DNA of 64,000 nt, taken from assembly GCF_001701045.1 (NCBI RefSeq), contig NZ_CP016757.1, forward strand, positions 2,444,219-2,508,218. The letters run 5' to 3'. The stretch is from Cloacibacillus porcorum (GTDB taxonomy: Bacteria; Synergistota; Synergistia; Synergistales; Synergistaceae). How positions within the stretch are numbered: the first letter of the stretch is position 1; each line of letters opens with the position of its first letter. The translations under genes and the position numbers were made by a program. The notes below the pieces were generated by a model that was not told the DNA's origin, ran no database searches, and saw nothing but the letters and a program-made list of their open reading frames with translations. Shown here piece after piece: positions 53,787-62,838 of the stretch.

Positions 53787-55079
53787 TTACTTAAGCTTAA
53801 CGGTATAGCCGATCGAAAGCACCTGCGTGAGGCCGTCGTGGATGTAGGCGGATGCGTAATCTGCACGGCCTATATGCGACTGTACGTCTCTGTTGCCGGC
53901 CCAGATCGCGGTGTATGCGAAGGCAAGTTCGCTCGTCTCGTTCGGACGGTACTTGAACCCGATGCTGCCGCGGTGGCGGTCGCCGGTCGGTACGGTGAAG
54001 TCCATCCATTCGTCAGGCACGGGGCTTTCGTCATAGACATAGCCGCCGAGGATGCTCCATTTCTGGCTCAGCTTATGCTCAATACCGATACCGATACGCC
54101 ACGCGGCGCTCCAGTCCTTCGGGTTATCTGATTTCGTGTTACCAAGTATCGGGTCGTCAAAGGTGAGATTGAGAGCATTGTAGGTGCTCCAGTTCGTCCA
54201 TGTCGCGTTTATCTCCATACGCGTTCTGTCGTTGAATTTGTGTCCCAGACCAAGAGAGAGAGAGTCTGGGAGGGTCACCGTCCCATGCGCCATAGTGGAC
54301 ACATTTTGAGGACCTAAACCCAGTAGTGTTCCACTAAAATTAATGTCTGCATCCATTGTATGTTTTACTCTCGCCCTATAAACAACCGCCGCGGAGGTTT
54401 TTGGGGTAAAGTCATACATCAAAGAGGCTACCCAGCCAATATTTGTGCTGTCACCGTCAAGGTCTGATCTAATATCGCCAAGGTGTGTTATACTTCCTGG
54501 GGCAAACGCCGGAACATCCTTTTTCATTCTAAGCTGAACGTAGTTGATATCAAGTCCCACGGCAGCGGAGAGCTTGTCGTTGATCTTAAAGGCATAGGTA
54601 GGCTGTAAGGTCACCCCTTTGACGCCGGTAAACACCGTGTCATATCTTCCGGGCCAGAGGTCGTCGTATTCAATCTGGTTGCCATAACGGGCGAAGAAGG
54701 CCACGCCCCACCAGGAGTTCTTGCCCGCCTTCTGCGCGTAATACATATAGGGTATCAGCGCGGGGCTGTATGAGTTGTCCCATTCGTCGGAATTATTACG
54801 ATTCAGCACACTGCTTTTTAAACCGTTAAACGTTACCGACGTCGCCGGATTCACCCAAGCTGTACCGATACTGAGGTAGCTGCCGTTGAGCTTCGTTATC
54901 TGCGCGGGGTTGTAGGCGAGCACCGAGGGATCATTTTCCCCGAACATATAGTTGTCGCCCATCGCCGTACCGGCGGCGCTCCACTCATAGACGCCGAATC
55001 CTTCGGCAAAGGCCGCGGCGGGGATCGAAAGCGCCAGCAGCGTCAGCATTAATGCCGCAATCAAATTTTTCCTCTTCAA
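53787..55079 (-). CDS. Outer-membrane transport protein, FadL/OmpP1 family
   Basis: 430 residues. I place the start at TTG 55079 (reading MKRKNLIAALMLTLL...), since GGAAGGA lies nine bases upstream and this gives a compact signal peptide ending at AAAFAEG. An ATG at 55097 adds six residues. The mature protein starts GFGVYEWSAAGTAMGDN, the FadL N-terminal plug pattern, and then alternating beta strands through the last strand ending in TVKLK. The presence of such a porin shows an outer membrane. It imports long-chain fatty acids or other hydrophobic solutes. Upstream in the same direction is an Rrf2-type gene. Confidence 0.88.
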   Translation of the reverse strand: MKRKNLIAALMLTLLALSIPAAAFAEGFGVYEWSAAGTAMGDNYMFGENDPSVLAYNPAQITKLNGSYLSIGTAWVNPATSVTFNGLKSSVLNRNNSDEWDNSYSPALIPYMYYAQKAGKNSWWGVAFFARYGNQIEYDDLWPGRYDTVFTGVKGVTLQPTYAFKINDKLSAAVGLDINYVQLRMKKDVPAFAPGSITHLGDIRSDLDGDSTNIGWVASLMYDFTPKTSAAVVYRARVKHTMDADINFSGTLLGLGPQNVSTMAHGTVTLPDSLSLGLGHKFNDRTRMEINATWTNWSTYNALNLTFDDPILGNTKSDNPKDWSAAWRIGIGIEHKLSQKWSILGGYVYDESPVPDEWMDFTVPTGDRHRGSIGFKYRPNETSELAFAYTAIWAGNRDVQSHIGRADYASAYIHDGLTQVLSIGYTVKLK

Positions 55080-55104
55080 TGAACACAATCCTTCCATAAG
55101 AAAA

Positions 55105-55593
55105 TTAATTAATATGTCCGAAGCCTGGGTGCTTCTGCCCCAAACTCGGGGTAATAACCGAGATTTCAATGCTCACGTCCGTGCCGTGTATGTAATAGGA
55201 GGTGAAATCGGCCAGCGTGCGCGATTCGAGGTAGCGGAAAAAGGCTCGTGACAATTCGTCCATCATGTCGCCGATAAAGCACTTCTTACCGCGGCAGCCA
55301 TCGAGACGGCAGCCGCGCGATTCAAACGGGCCGCCGAGCAATTCAAAGATAGGATAGAGGGGCGTCTCGGAGGGGACGCAGTTAAGCCGGTAGCCTCCGC
55401 CCGGCCCGCGGACGGACTTTACCAGACCACCCTTGTTGAGACGCTGCAAAACTTTTGAAAGATGCGGCTCAGAGGTTCCGATCGCCGCCGCAACCTGCTG
55501 CGTGGTGAGGCATTCATCCGGCTCCTTGGCAAGCTCGCCAAGCGCGTGAAGTCCCAAAAGCAACGGTTCCGGCAGATCTACTATTGGATTCAG
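55105..55593 (-). CDS. Rrf2-family transcriptional regulator
   Basis: About 162 residues. A winged helix (TTQQVAAAIGTSEPHLSKVLQRLNKGGLVKSVRGPGGGYRL) is followed by a cysteine-rich segment CRLDGCRGKKCFIGDMM that can bind an Fe-S cluster, as in IscR and relatives. The usual N-terminal helix (LPEPLLLGLHALGELA) reaches upstream of TTG 55563; a CTG at 55593 with AGGGG nine bases ahead is the best-placed start, though rare. The safe minimum is 55105-55563. It is oriented with the FadL gene and may control it or respond to redox or iron. Confidence 0.8.
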   Translation of the reverse strand: MNPIVDLPEPLLLGLHALGELAKEPDECLTTQQVAAAIGTSEPHLSKVLQRLNKGGLVKSVRGPGGGYRLNCVPSETPLYPIFELLGGPFESRGCRLDGCRGKKCFIGDMMDELSRAFFRYLESRTLADFTSYYIHGTDVSIEISVITPSLGQKHPGFGHIN

Positions 55594-55906
55594 CTTTGAT
55601 TTCCCCTTTCCAAAAAACTATAATGGAATACTGGATATTCTATTCCACTTATATTAACGGGTCAAGTAGTGATTATAAAGTCATAAGAAAAAATTTTTAT
55701 ACATAATATGAACGGCAAAAAACAATAATGCCGCAGACTGGCTTCACGGGCCGCCTATGTTCGCCAAAAGACTTGATGCGTTTGCCGCGATTTGGAATCT
55801 CGCCTATGAGTCCCGGCTAAAAATGTGAGATAATATGCGAAACATAGCCAAACGCCGCGCCCGTACGGCCATGCGGCGTCAATGGCTTTTAGCGGAGGGG
55901 TCGAGA
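55594..55906. other. Intergenic region between Rrf2 and SemiSWEET-like genes
   Basis: 313 bases, no supported gene. An ATAATGGAATACTGGATATTCTATTCC stretch at about 55620-55646 contains GGAATA/TATTCC, an inverted repeat that could be an operator for the Rrf2 regulator. Confidence 0.4.
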
Positions 55907-56203
55907 ATGTTCTGGAGCAACGTATTTGAAACGGCTATGCTGTTGTGTTTCGCCGCCGCCTGGCCGGCTTCGATATACAAATCATGGGTCAGCCGCACAA
56001 GAAAGGGAAAAAGCCTCGCCTTCATGGTAATAGTGCTGATCGGTTACATGGCGGGAATCACGAAGGTGCTCGTCAGCCACAGCGCGATATACATGCTCAT
56101 TCCGTACACAGTCAACACCACGCTCGTCGCCTGTGACCTTGTGCTATATTACAGAAACTACCGCATCGACGAGGGACTGCCGCACATCTTCGGCGAGCAT
56201 TAA
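55907..56203 (+). CDS. SemiSWEET/PQ-loop-like membrane protein
   Basis: 98 residues, three membrane helices. The segment AAAWPASIYKSWVSRTRKGKSLAFMVIVLIGYMAGITK has the Trp-Pro and Arg/Lys-Ser layout of a PQ-loop repeat, as in bacterial SemiSWEET sugar transporters, which act as dimers. ATG 55907 follows GGAGGGG; an ORF from 55835 has an unlikely basic extension. Function is inferred: small-solute movement across the inner membrane. Confidence 0.75.
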   Translation: MFWSNVFETAMLLCFAAAWPASIYKSWVSRTRKGKSLAFMVIVLIGYMAGITKVLVSHSAIYMLIPYTVNTTLVACDLVLYYRNYRIDEGLPHIFGEH

Positions 56204-56367
56204 TTTAATTAAAACCACCGCGGCGTTATATTCCACCGCTGCATTTTGCCGAAATCTGACCTTACTACCACAAACATGCGACAAAAACAAGGGGGCAAGC
56301 ACCTAAAATACCCTTGTTCTGCCAATGGTAACACTATATACTATGCGAAGAATTTGGAGGCGGTACT

Positions 56368-56829
56368 ATGTCCCTGCGGAAAATATCCGGTTCGCGCCAT
56401 CGCGGAGCGGCGCTGCTTATAATAGTATTGATAGGCTTTATCCTGCTTTTCATCATCAGCGGGATCGCCGTCAGTATCGCGTGGAAAACAATGAGAGTCG
56501 AGGGCTGGCAGACACAGAATATCGAACGGCGCCGGCTGGACTACATCGCCCGCACCGCCGCCAACCTTGTCGTAGAGGAGATAAGCAACGACAAAGGGGT
56601 GACCTCCTTTGACAACACGCTCAATATCAGCAACGGCATCTCGGCGGATAAAAAACTTATCTTTGACGATTCCCAAAAGGTATACCTTACGCTCAGCATA
56701 AAGGGCAGCAACAGCTACTGCACAATAACGTCCGTGGTCTCTGCCGATAATGGTGAGAAAGTTACGGTCTCGGCGAATATGGTAAAAAGCGGCGACACCT
56801 ACATAACGACATGGAGGAACGGGAAATGA
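56368..56829 (+). CDS. PilX-like minor pilin protein
   Basis: 153 residues. Basic start (LRKISGSRHRG), then AALLIIVLIGFILLFIISGIAVSIAW. The helix has the pilin length but lacks the usual Glu at +5, as in PilX/GspK-type proteins. The remainder is Asn/Ser-rich and beta. GGAGGCGGT precedes the ATG. Heads a three-gene group with overlapping starts (56826 and 57161), which probably form the tip or priming complex of a pilus. Confidence 0.7.
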   Translation: MSLRKISGSRHRGAALLIIVLIGFILLFIISGIAVSIAWKTMRVEGWQTQNIERRRLDYIARTAANLVVEEISNDKGVTSFDNTLNISNGISADKKLIFDDSQKVYLTLSIKGSNSYCTITSVVSADNGEKVTVSANMVKSGDTYITTWRNGK

Positions 56830-57164
56830 GGCGCACCGGAAGCATCCTGACAGAAATCCTTGTGGCGATCATCATCTTTACGGTCGGCCTGATGGCGGTC
56901 GCCGGCACGATAATGTTCAGTATGAGGATCATAATGGACTCGGCCCAGACGACGCTTCGCGAGCAGGCGCTGTTCAACGACGCGGAGAATTTTCTTGCAG
57001 AGCGCATTCTGGAAAACACCGGCACTCCCGGTTCGCCCGCTGAATTTATTAAAAACGACAGTATCGTCATCGGCGACAAAACATTACACTATTCGCTCCA
57101 CCGTTATCGCCTCAATGATAAAAAGGGAAGCGAAATGTATGTCATCAAGAGGGAAAACTCATGA
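56826..57164 (+). CDS. PilV-like minor pilin
   Basis: 112 residues. Starts MRRTGSILTEILVAIIIFTVGLMAVAGTIMF: the Glu at +5 of the mature chain is present (ILTEILV) with Ser-Ile in place of the usual Gly-Phe. ATG 56826 overlaps the previous stop (ATGA) with GGAGG upstream. A short globular domain follows. It overlaps the long gene that follows by four bases. Confidence 0.72.
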   Translation: MRRTGSILTEILVAIIIFTVGLMAVAGTIMFSMRIIMDSAQTTLREQALFNDAENFLAERILENTGTPGSPAEFIKNDSIVIGDKTLHYSLHRYRLNDKKGSEMYVIKRENS

Positions 57165-59677
57165 ATAATAAAAAACTGGCGGCCTTCACGCTTGTCGAGG
57201 CTCTGATAGGCGTCATCATTATGATGATCGTCATTGGCGGGATCGCCCTTTCCATCAAGATGGGAATAGACATGTACGGAAGGGCCGAGGCCCACAGCGA
57301 ACTGATCAACGGCATGCGCTTTACGCTTGATTCATTTAACCGGGAAATATCACCGATGCTTAGTTCGACAAAAGAGATAGAGATACTGTCGTACGACAAC
57401 GCTGACATTCCTGCCGTTCTCTCAGACGATGTACATTACCTCTACCTCAAGGACGGTGCGTTGACTCACAGGAGCAAAGATGGAGAAGAACCGCTGACCG
57501 GCTCGGAATACATCTCACAGGTGCTTTTTTCCATACCATCTGCCGTTGATGAAAAAGGAGAAAATTACACCTTAGCAATGAAGCTCATCGCGCAGCATAC
57601 CCGTTACGGAGCTGTACATTACAAGACTGGCGTAGACAAGGCGCTTTATAACAGGCCGGATAAGCTGGGACTGACTGAAGGGACAATACTTCGCTTCAAA
57701 TTTAACGAAGATGAGATGCTCAATGTCCTTGTGGAAAATATCAGGCTTTATGATGGCGCAAAAGACATCAGCAACTCGACAAACGTGTCTAAGGGTACCG
57801 AGGTCACGGCAAGCTACGACCTCAAGGTTGAAGGTACAGACATAGCGGATTATGAAGATACCTCAATAGTCGAATGGTACATCGCCGCTAACGTCATTGA
57901 CAGTAGAAATATCTCCAACGAGCCCCCTGACGCACAAAATATCAATGAATGTCACTGGCAGCTTGTCGATTCTTCCGGAACCCCATTGACGGGAAAAACC
58001 TTGAATACATCGGAAGATTTTTATCTAAAACATGGCGACTCAGTCACTAAGTGGTCATATGGCGTGGTGCGCTGCCGCGTGACGCCGCAGATATCCGACA
58101 CGGCAAAAAACATCGTTGGAACAGGTGAACCAGCATGGGGGCCATACGCGGTCATTATAGAAAAAAAAGACTCAAATAAGGGCGGAAAACTATGGCCGGA
58201 GTGGTTTGACCACCTATCCAACGGAGGACAAACAGATGATTTTATAGAAAACACAAAGGATGTTACTATCGGGGTATCTACAGAGACAGGTAAAAAAATC
58301 GTCACGTTGAATCCTGGTTCCAGCAACAGCGGCAGCGCCATTCTGGCGGACGTCCGCCTGAGCTTGATGGGCGACGAGCGCTTCTACTCCAGGGGAGAGC
58401 ATGGCTATGAAAGCATGGCCATTACCAGCATCACAAACTATTCCATCATCGTCGATGCGGAGATCGTCGATACCTCTGGCTACGGAATCCTTTTAAACGG
58501 CAGGGTCGCCTACAGCAACAAGACGCCCAAAGACTATGGGTATATGTTTCAGTATGATAAAGCCAGAAAAACATTTCTCATTAGATTGTTTGGAAATTCT
58601 CAACAAGCCTATGGCGGAAACCCTGACTTTGCCGATTTATTCGGCGAAAAAGAGGCTCTTTACGGAGCTTATCCAGAACGCGCTTTAGCGGATAAAAACG
58701 GAATTGCGTTAAATGACGCTAATAATGCCAAATCTGAATACGTAATCAGAGGCATGCAGAACGACGCCTTTAAACTCGAAGGTAACGAGACGGCTGAAAA
58801 ATATTATAAAAAGCGAAAACGCGTACTTTATACTATCTTAGAGTATTATTACGCTGGCGAAGATAAAACAAAGCCGCATTACATATTGCGGATGAGAACT
58901 CTGAAAGACACCGACACTGAGCTAAACAAGATGTCTCCAGATAGGCGCAGCGAGGTAGTCAAGAACGACCCTTGGTTTATCGGCGCGGATTTCTACGATT
59001 CCGAGCCGATCTGGTTTGGAGACTTCGTCGGCAGCCCGGAAGAGAAATCCGGAGACATCTATATAAACACCGTGAAGAATTTCAGCAAAACACTAAACGG
59101 TACTAAAATAGAAACTGTTAATTATAATAAAAACCGCTATCCCATGGCTGTGCATGACGAGAAAAGCAGTAAAGACGCTTACGCCATCTACCGTGGCTAC
59201 GACCTCAATGTCTGGAAAGATCTACAAGCAAAATGGGGGGATAAATCATGGACCAGCGATCAAAATCTCCAAAAAACATACGCGGCAGACGGGAAGCGTT
59301 ATATCGGCGTCAGAGTTTGGGGGTCTGATACGACGACGACAGGCGTCCGTTTTTACGAAATAAATATTGCACCGGGCTTCTCCATTGATGAATTACGGGC
59401 TATAATGCCCAAGGGCGGCTTGCTCTATCAGGTGGAAGAGACATACAATATGGGAGACTGGAACAAGCTGAACGACGCGGATAGAGATAAAATGTTCAAT
59501 TGGCAAAAAAACCATGACGGCGCTTTAAACAAAATTTTTGCCGGTGATGAAATAGCCGGCGGCGGAAACAAAGCTTCAGACGGCAAAGGGAACAATAGCA
59601 AGAGCGGGAAAGTCGGAGTGGGGGACATCCAGCATGTACCTGGAAATTGTACCTGCTCAATGTGGCATGGCAAATAG
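57161..59677 (+). CDS. Giant pseudopilin, PilW-like N-terminus with large beta-rich region
   Basis: 838 residues, several times a normal minor pilin. The N-terminus KLAAFTLVEALIGVIIMMIV is a good prepilin signal with Glu at +5, followed by a PilW-like domain (to about residue 250). From about 340 on a new domain begins: ITNYSIIVDAEIV and YGILLNGRVAYSNK resemble a concanavalin-like (LamG) sandwich, and later MRTLKDTDTELN and RYIGVRVWGSDTTTTGVRF suggest further strands. It ends with Cys-containing GNCTCSMWHGK. Such a chain would sit at the pilus tip and could bind a glycan or host surface. No function proven. ATG overlaps the previous stop. Confidence 0.75.
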   Translation: MNNKKLAAFTLVEALIGVIIMMIVIGGIALSIKMGIDMYGRAEAHSELINGMRFTLDSFNREISPMLSSTKEIEILSYDNADIPAVLSDDVHYLYLKDGALTHRSKDGEEPLTGSEYISQVLFSIPSAVDEKGENYTLAMKLIAQHTRYGAVHYKTGVDKALYNRPDKLGLTEGTILRFKFNEDEMLNVLVENIRLYDGAKDISNSTNVSKGTEVTASYDLKVEGTDIADYEDTSIVEWYIAANVIDSRNISNEPPDAQNINECHWQLVDSSGTPLTGKTLNTSEDFYLKHGDSVTKWSYGVVRCRVTPQISDTAKNIVGTGEPAWGPYAVIIEKKDSNKGGKLWPEWFDHLSNGGQTDDFIENTKDVTIGVSTETGKKIVTLNPGSSNSGSAILADVRLSLMGDERFYSRGEHGYESMAITSITNYSIIVDAEIVDTSGYGILLNGRVAYSNKTPKDYGYMFQYDKARKTFLIRLFGNSQQAYGGNPDFADLFGEKEALYGAYPERALADKNGIALNDANNAKSEYVIRGMQNDAFKLEGNETAEKYYKKRKRVLYTILEYYYAGEDKTKPHYILRMRTLKDTDTELNKMSPDRRSEVVKNDPWFIGADFYDSEPIWFGDFVGSPEEKSGDIYINTVKNFSKTLNGTKIETVNYNKNRYPMAVHDEKSSKDAYAIYRGYDLNVWKDLQAKWGDKSWTSDQNLQKTYAADGKRYIGVRVWGSDTTTTGVRFYEINIAPGFSIDELRAIMPKGGLLYQVEETYNMGDWNKLNDADRDKMFNWQKNHDGALNKIFAGDEIAGGGNKASDGKGNNSKSGKVGVGDIQHVPGNCTCSMWHGK

Positions 59678-59733
59678 AGGGAAGCTTGCCAGAAAAGAGG
59701 TATAACTGCCTATCGGCCGCGTAATCTACATTC

Positions 59734-59776
59734 GGCCGCTTTAAATCAGAACAAACTGGTTTAGAGCGGCCTTTTT
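59734..59776 (+). terminator. Terminator after the minor pilin group
   Basis: GGCCGCTTTAAA pairs with TTTAGAGCGGCC (one mismatch) and is followed by TTTTTG. Confidence 0.82.
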
Positions 59777-60009
59777 GTTTTTGATAGACACAGTCCGTTT
59801 AGGGGAGACAGCTTCACCACAGCAGCGGGAGCGTGATTTTTATTATGGACTCATCGTTGTAAAGGGTTTTATGCCTCTTGAGCACCATAAGTTCATTAAA
59901 AATATCTTATCGTTAAATTTTAACGAATGAACCTTGCCGTGCCGCCGGCAAAAACCAACAAACCTCCGGGCTTACGCCGTCGGTACTGCCACCGCCTGTG
60001 CTCACATTT
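59777..60009. other. Short gene-free region
   Basis: 233 bases between convergent genes. It contains CTTAAATTTTAACG-like AT-rich sequence, and a GCCGTGCCGCCGGCA stem near 59936-59951 that may end the minus-strand pilin gene. No gene supported. Confidence 0.4.
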
Positions 60010-60336
60010 CTATTTATGCACGCTGCATTCAACGTTATTATCGCCGTCGCTGGCGCTGTAAACGCCGCCGGAGGGACAGGCAGCCTCTTTATTCGATATC
60101 TGGTCGTGATACTTGGCGTTTATAAATTCCTGCAATGTCTCGTTCGACGAATGGGCGAATTTATATATAGACCAGCCCGCCTTTATCGCTTCGCGGTTCC
60201 CCAGGCAGGCCGCCTCTTTCGCCTTTTTGTCCGAACCGCCCACACTAAGCAATAATCCGCCCGCAAGCACCCCGATTATTATTATCACTATCAGCAGTTC
60301 AACAAGCGTGAATCCGGTGCTCTTTTTAATTTTCAT
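60010..60336 (-). CDS. Type IV major-type pilin
   Basis: 108 residues. KIKKSTGFTLVELLIVIIIIGVLAGGLLLSVGG is a textbook class III signal with GFTLVE cleavage and Glu at +5. The globular part has a cysteine pair (ACPSGG...VECSVHK) matching the core of the split pilin at 51430. It is compact and could be the major subunit. Transcribed alone; a ribosome site GAGGGTAC is upstream. Confidence 0.88.
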   Translation of the reverse strand: MKIKKSTGFTLVELLIVIIIIGVLAGGLLLSVGGSDKKAKEAACLGNREAIKAGWSIYKFAHSSNETLQEFINAKYHDQISNKEAACPSGGVYSASDGDNNVECSVHK

Positions 60337-60562
60337 CGTCAGTACCCTCTTTATTCAGTAGTCATCTATATCCGCCACGATTATAGAATATTTGGCGCTA
60401 GGGGGCAAACCAACCATAGGATAATCGGATAAAACGCCTCAGTAAATAAGACTTGGCAATTCCTTGGACCCCACATATGAACGCCGCGAAGGACTAATTT
60501 ATCTTTCGTTGCTTTACTCGGTATTTAGCGGCTTAATAGTTTTGTGCCGGAGAGGAGTCGCG

Positions 60563-61150
60563 TCAGTTTCTATAATCGCGCTGATCAACGCATTTATCGT
60601 AGTCGTTTTTTGAAAGGCGGATCCAGTCCGTACCGTCAATGCCTCTTTTAAAATCAGGATGGTCCGGCAGTACAGAGGCTATCTTAATCCAGCGTTGTTT
60701 TTCATACGCTATAGCGCGTATCTCTTTCGCAACTTCGGCAAAATCCGTGTCTCGGCTGAATAAAATGGCGACATCGCATTGATCCAGACGGGCTGCCCTG
60801 ACAAGGTCAAGTGCGATACGGATGTCGACTCCCTTTTCACTAGGGACACCGGAATTATAATGGAGCGGCGTCGTAAAGATATCGACACGCGTGTCCTGTG
60901 CCTTATGGGAGGCAAGCTTTTTTGTCCAGAAGTTGTGCCAGAACGGCGATTTTTTTGAATCATGAATTCCCGTGTAAAGATGGATTCCTGTCAGCTTCCA
61001 GCCACTGTGCCGCGTGATTACAAGGCGCGAAAGTTCAACAGGGTCAAAGTTCGGGAAGCTATAACCCCATGCGGATTTTGACGAAAGGAAAAGATTTTGT
61101 AGATCAAAAAATGTTACGGCTCTTTTTATAGGCGGTTCGACATATGGCAT
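60563..61150 (-). CDS. NYN-domain (PIN-like) ribonuclease-type protein
   Basis: 195 residues. RAVTFFDLQNLFLS, later KGVDIRIALDLVRAA and VAILFSRDTDFAEVAKEI, carry the acidic residues (Asp-Asn, Asp, Asp) of the NYN/LabA-like fold, related to PIN nucleases. Members degrade RNA or act with toxin systems. No partner gene is adjacent. GACGGGAGGAAC is the ribosome site, which follows a hairpin with a T run (61177-61223), so expression could be attenuated. Confidence 0.82.
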   Translation of the reverse strand: MPYVEPPIKRAVTFFDLQNLFLSSKSAWGYSFPNFDPVELSRLVITRHSGWKLTGIHLYTGIHDSKKSPFWHNFWTKKLASHKAQDTRVDIFTTPLHYNSGVPSEKGVDIRIALDLVRAARLDQCDVAILFSRDTDFAEVAKEIRAIAYEKQRWIKIASVLPDHPDFKRGIDGTDWIRLSKNDYDKCVDQRDYRN

Positions 61151-61176
61151 CTAAGTTCCTCCCGTCTAAAAAATAA

Positions 61177-61223
61177 CCCTCTTGGAGATACTGCGACGGG
61201 TACACCCGACACCTCCAAGAGGG
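61177..61223 (-). promoter_or_regulatory. Terminator-like hairpin in the leader of the NYN gene
   Basis: On the minus strand CCCTCTTGGAG pairs with CTCCAAGAGGG, with a nested GGGTGTACCC stem in the loop, followed by TTATTTTTT and then the ribosome site of the NYN gene. This is the shape of an attenuator, or simply the end of an upstream transcript. Confidence 0.65.
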
Positions 61224-61429
61224 AGAACATACCTGTATTATATTCACACCCAGAGATGTTGTCAATAATGTTCTGGTTTTTCATAATTTTAGCATAATAA
61301 AGCTTTATTTTTATCTCTTTTTTATATGATGTTGATTTCTTTTGCGATATGCGCTATGTTTTTTGTAATTTACTGCACAGTGATGATACAATGAACCCGC
61401 AGCAGAGAGATAATATAGGAGGCATTATG

Positions 61430-62767
61430 ATGATAGACGAGAAGAAGCGAGAGTCTTTCGGGAGCCGTATCGGGTTCGTCCTCGCGGCGGCGGGGTCGGC
61501 GGTGGGGCTCGGCAATCTGTGGAAGTTTCCCTATATAGCGGGGAGGAACGGCGGCGCGGCCTTTCTATTTATTTACATCGTGATAATAGTCTGCATCGGC
61601 ATCACGGCGATGATGGCGGAGGTGCTCATCGGGCGCATGGGCAGGCTCAACGCGGCCGACACCTTTGAAAAGCTCGGCGGCAAAAAATGGAAGCCAGTCG
61701 GGCTGGCGGGAATATTATGCACCTTCATCATTCTTTCATATTATTCGGTGATCGGCGGCTGGATCGTAAAGTATTTTTTCATGTCATTCACTGATCTCAT
61801 CGAGCAGGCCGGAGCGGGAAAGACGGGGGAGATATTCGGGGCATTTGTCTCAAATCCTTCCCAGGTCATCTTTTATCAGGGAATATTCATGCTCATTACG
61901 GCGCTTGTCGTATTATTCGGGATAAAGGGCGGCATCGAACGAAGCTGTAAAATCATGATGCCGATGCTCTTCGTGGCGATGCTCGTTCTCATCATCCGCG
62001 CGGTGACGCTGCCGGGGGCAATGGCGGGAATAGAGTTTTATCTGAAACCAGATTTTTCCAAGGTGACCTCCGAAACATGGCTCGCGGCTCTGGGACAGGG
62101 CTTTTTCTCGCTCTCGCTCGGCGCGGGCGCTATCATGATCTACGGCAGCTATCTGCCTAAGACAGAGAATATCGTCTCTTCAGTGAAGCAGATCTGCTTC
62201 ATCGATACGGCGGTCGCCTTTCTCGCTGGGCTGATGATCTTCCCCGCCGTATTCGCCTTCGGCGCGGAGCCCGCGGCGGGTCCTGGGCTAACTTTCATCA
62301 CCGTTCCCACGCTCTTCGCGAAGATGAGCGGCGGCGTTGTCTTCGCGGTGATCTTCTTCCTGCTCTTCTTCGTCGCGGCGCTGACGTCTTCAATATCGCT
62401 GCTTGAGTGCTCTACGGGATATTTCGTCGATCACGGCATGGACAGGAAGCTGGCGACGCTGATAACGGCGGCGCTGATATTCCTCACCGGCATTCCCTCC
62501 GCCTATTCGCTATCCGGCGGTCTCAAGATCGGCAGCCGCGATTTCATTGACGCCGCCGGTTATCTGACTGACAGCATCATGATGCCACTCTGCTCGATGT
62601 TCTGTTGTATCTTCGTCGGCTGGATCCTTAACAGGGAACTCGTGAAACGCGAGGCGACAAGCGACGGAAAGATCGGCTTCGGCTCTTTCAATATCTGGAT
62701 GATGATGGTTAAGTTCGTCGCCCCCGCCGCGATCTTAGTGATCTTCTTTACGGGGCTTAAGTGGTAG
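61430..62767 (+). CDS. Sodium-dependent neurotransmitter-type (NSS) amino acid transporter
   Basis: 445 residues. GFVLAAAGSAVGLGNLWKFPYIAGRNGGAAF is the helix 1 sodium and substrate region of the NSS/SNF family, and the fold is as in LeuT. Probably imports an aromatic or branched amino acid with Na+. Start at ATG 61430 (AGGAGG seven bases ahead); the adjacent ATG at 61427 is too near. Stands alone, ended by a terminator at 62798. Confidence 0.92.
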   Translation: MIDEKKRESFGSRIGFVLAAAGSAVGLGNLWKFPYIAGRNGGAAFLFIYIVIIVCIGITAMMAEVLIGRMGRLNAADTFEKLGGKKWKPVGLAGILCTFIILSYYSVIGGWIVKYFFMSFTDLIEQAGAGKTGEIFGAFVSNPSQVIFYQGIFMLITALVVLFGIKGGIERSCKIMMPMLFVAMLVLIIRAVTLPGAMAGIEFYLKPDFSKVTSETWLAALGQGFFSLSLGAGAIMIYGSYLPKTENIVSSVKQICFIDTAVAFLAGLMIFPAVFAFGAEPAAGPGLTFITVPTLFAKMSGGVVFAVIFFLLFFVAALTSSISLLECSTGYFVDHGMDRKLATLITAALIFLTGIPSAYSLSGGLKIGSRDFIDAAGYLTDSIMMPLCSMFCCIFVGWILNRELVKREATSDGKIGFGSFNIWMMMVKFVAPAAILVIFFTGLKW

Positions 62768-62797
62768 GGTAAAGCACGGATAGTATTCGGTAATGGT

Positions 62798-62838
62798 AAA
62801 GCGCGGCGTTTTTATGGAAGCGCCGCGCTTCATTTTTT
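62798..62838 (+). terminator. Terminator after NSS transporter
   Basis: Stem AAGCGCGGCG/CGCCGCGCTT with an AT loop, followed by CATTTTTTAT. It overlaps the stop of the convergent Fic gene. Confidence 0.85.
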
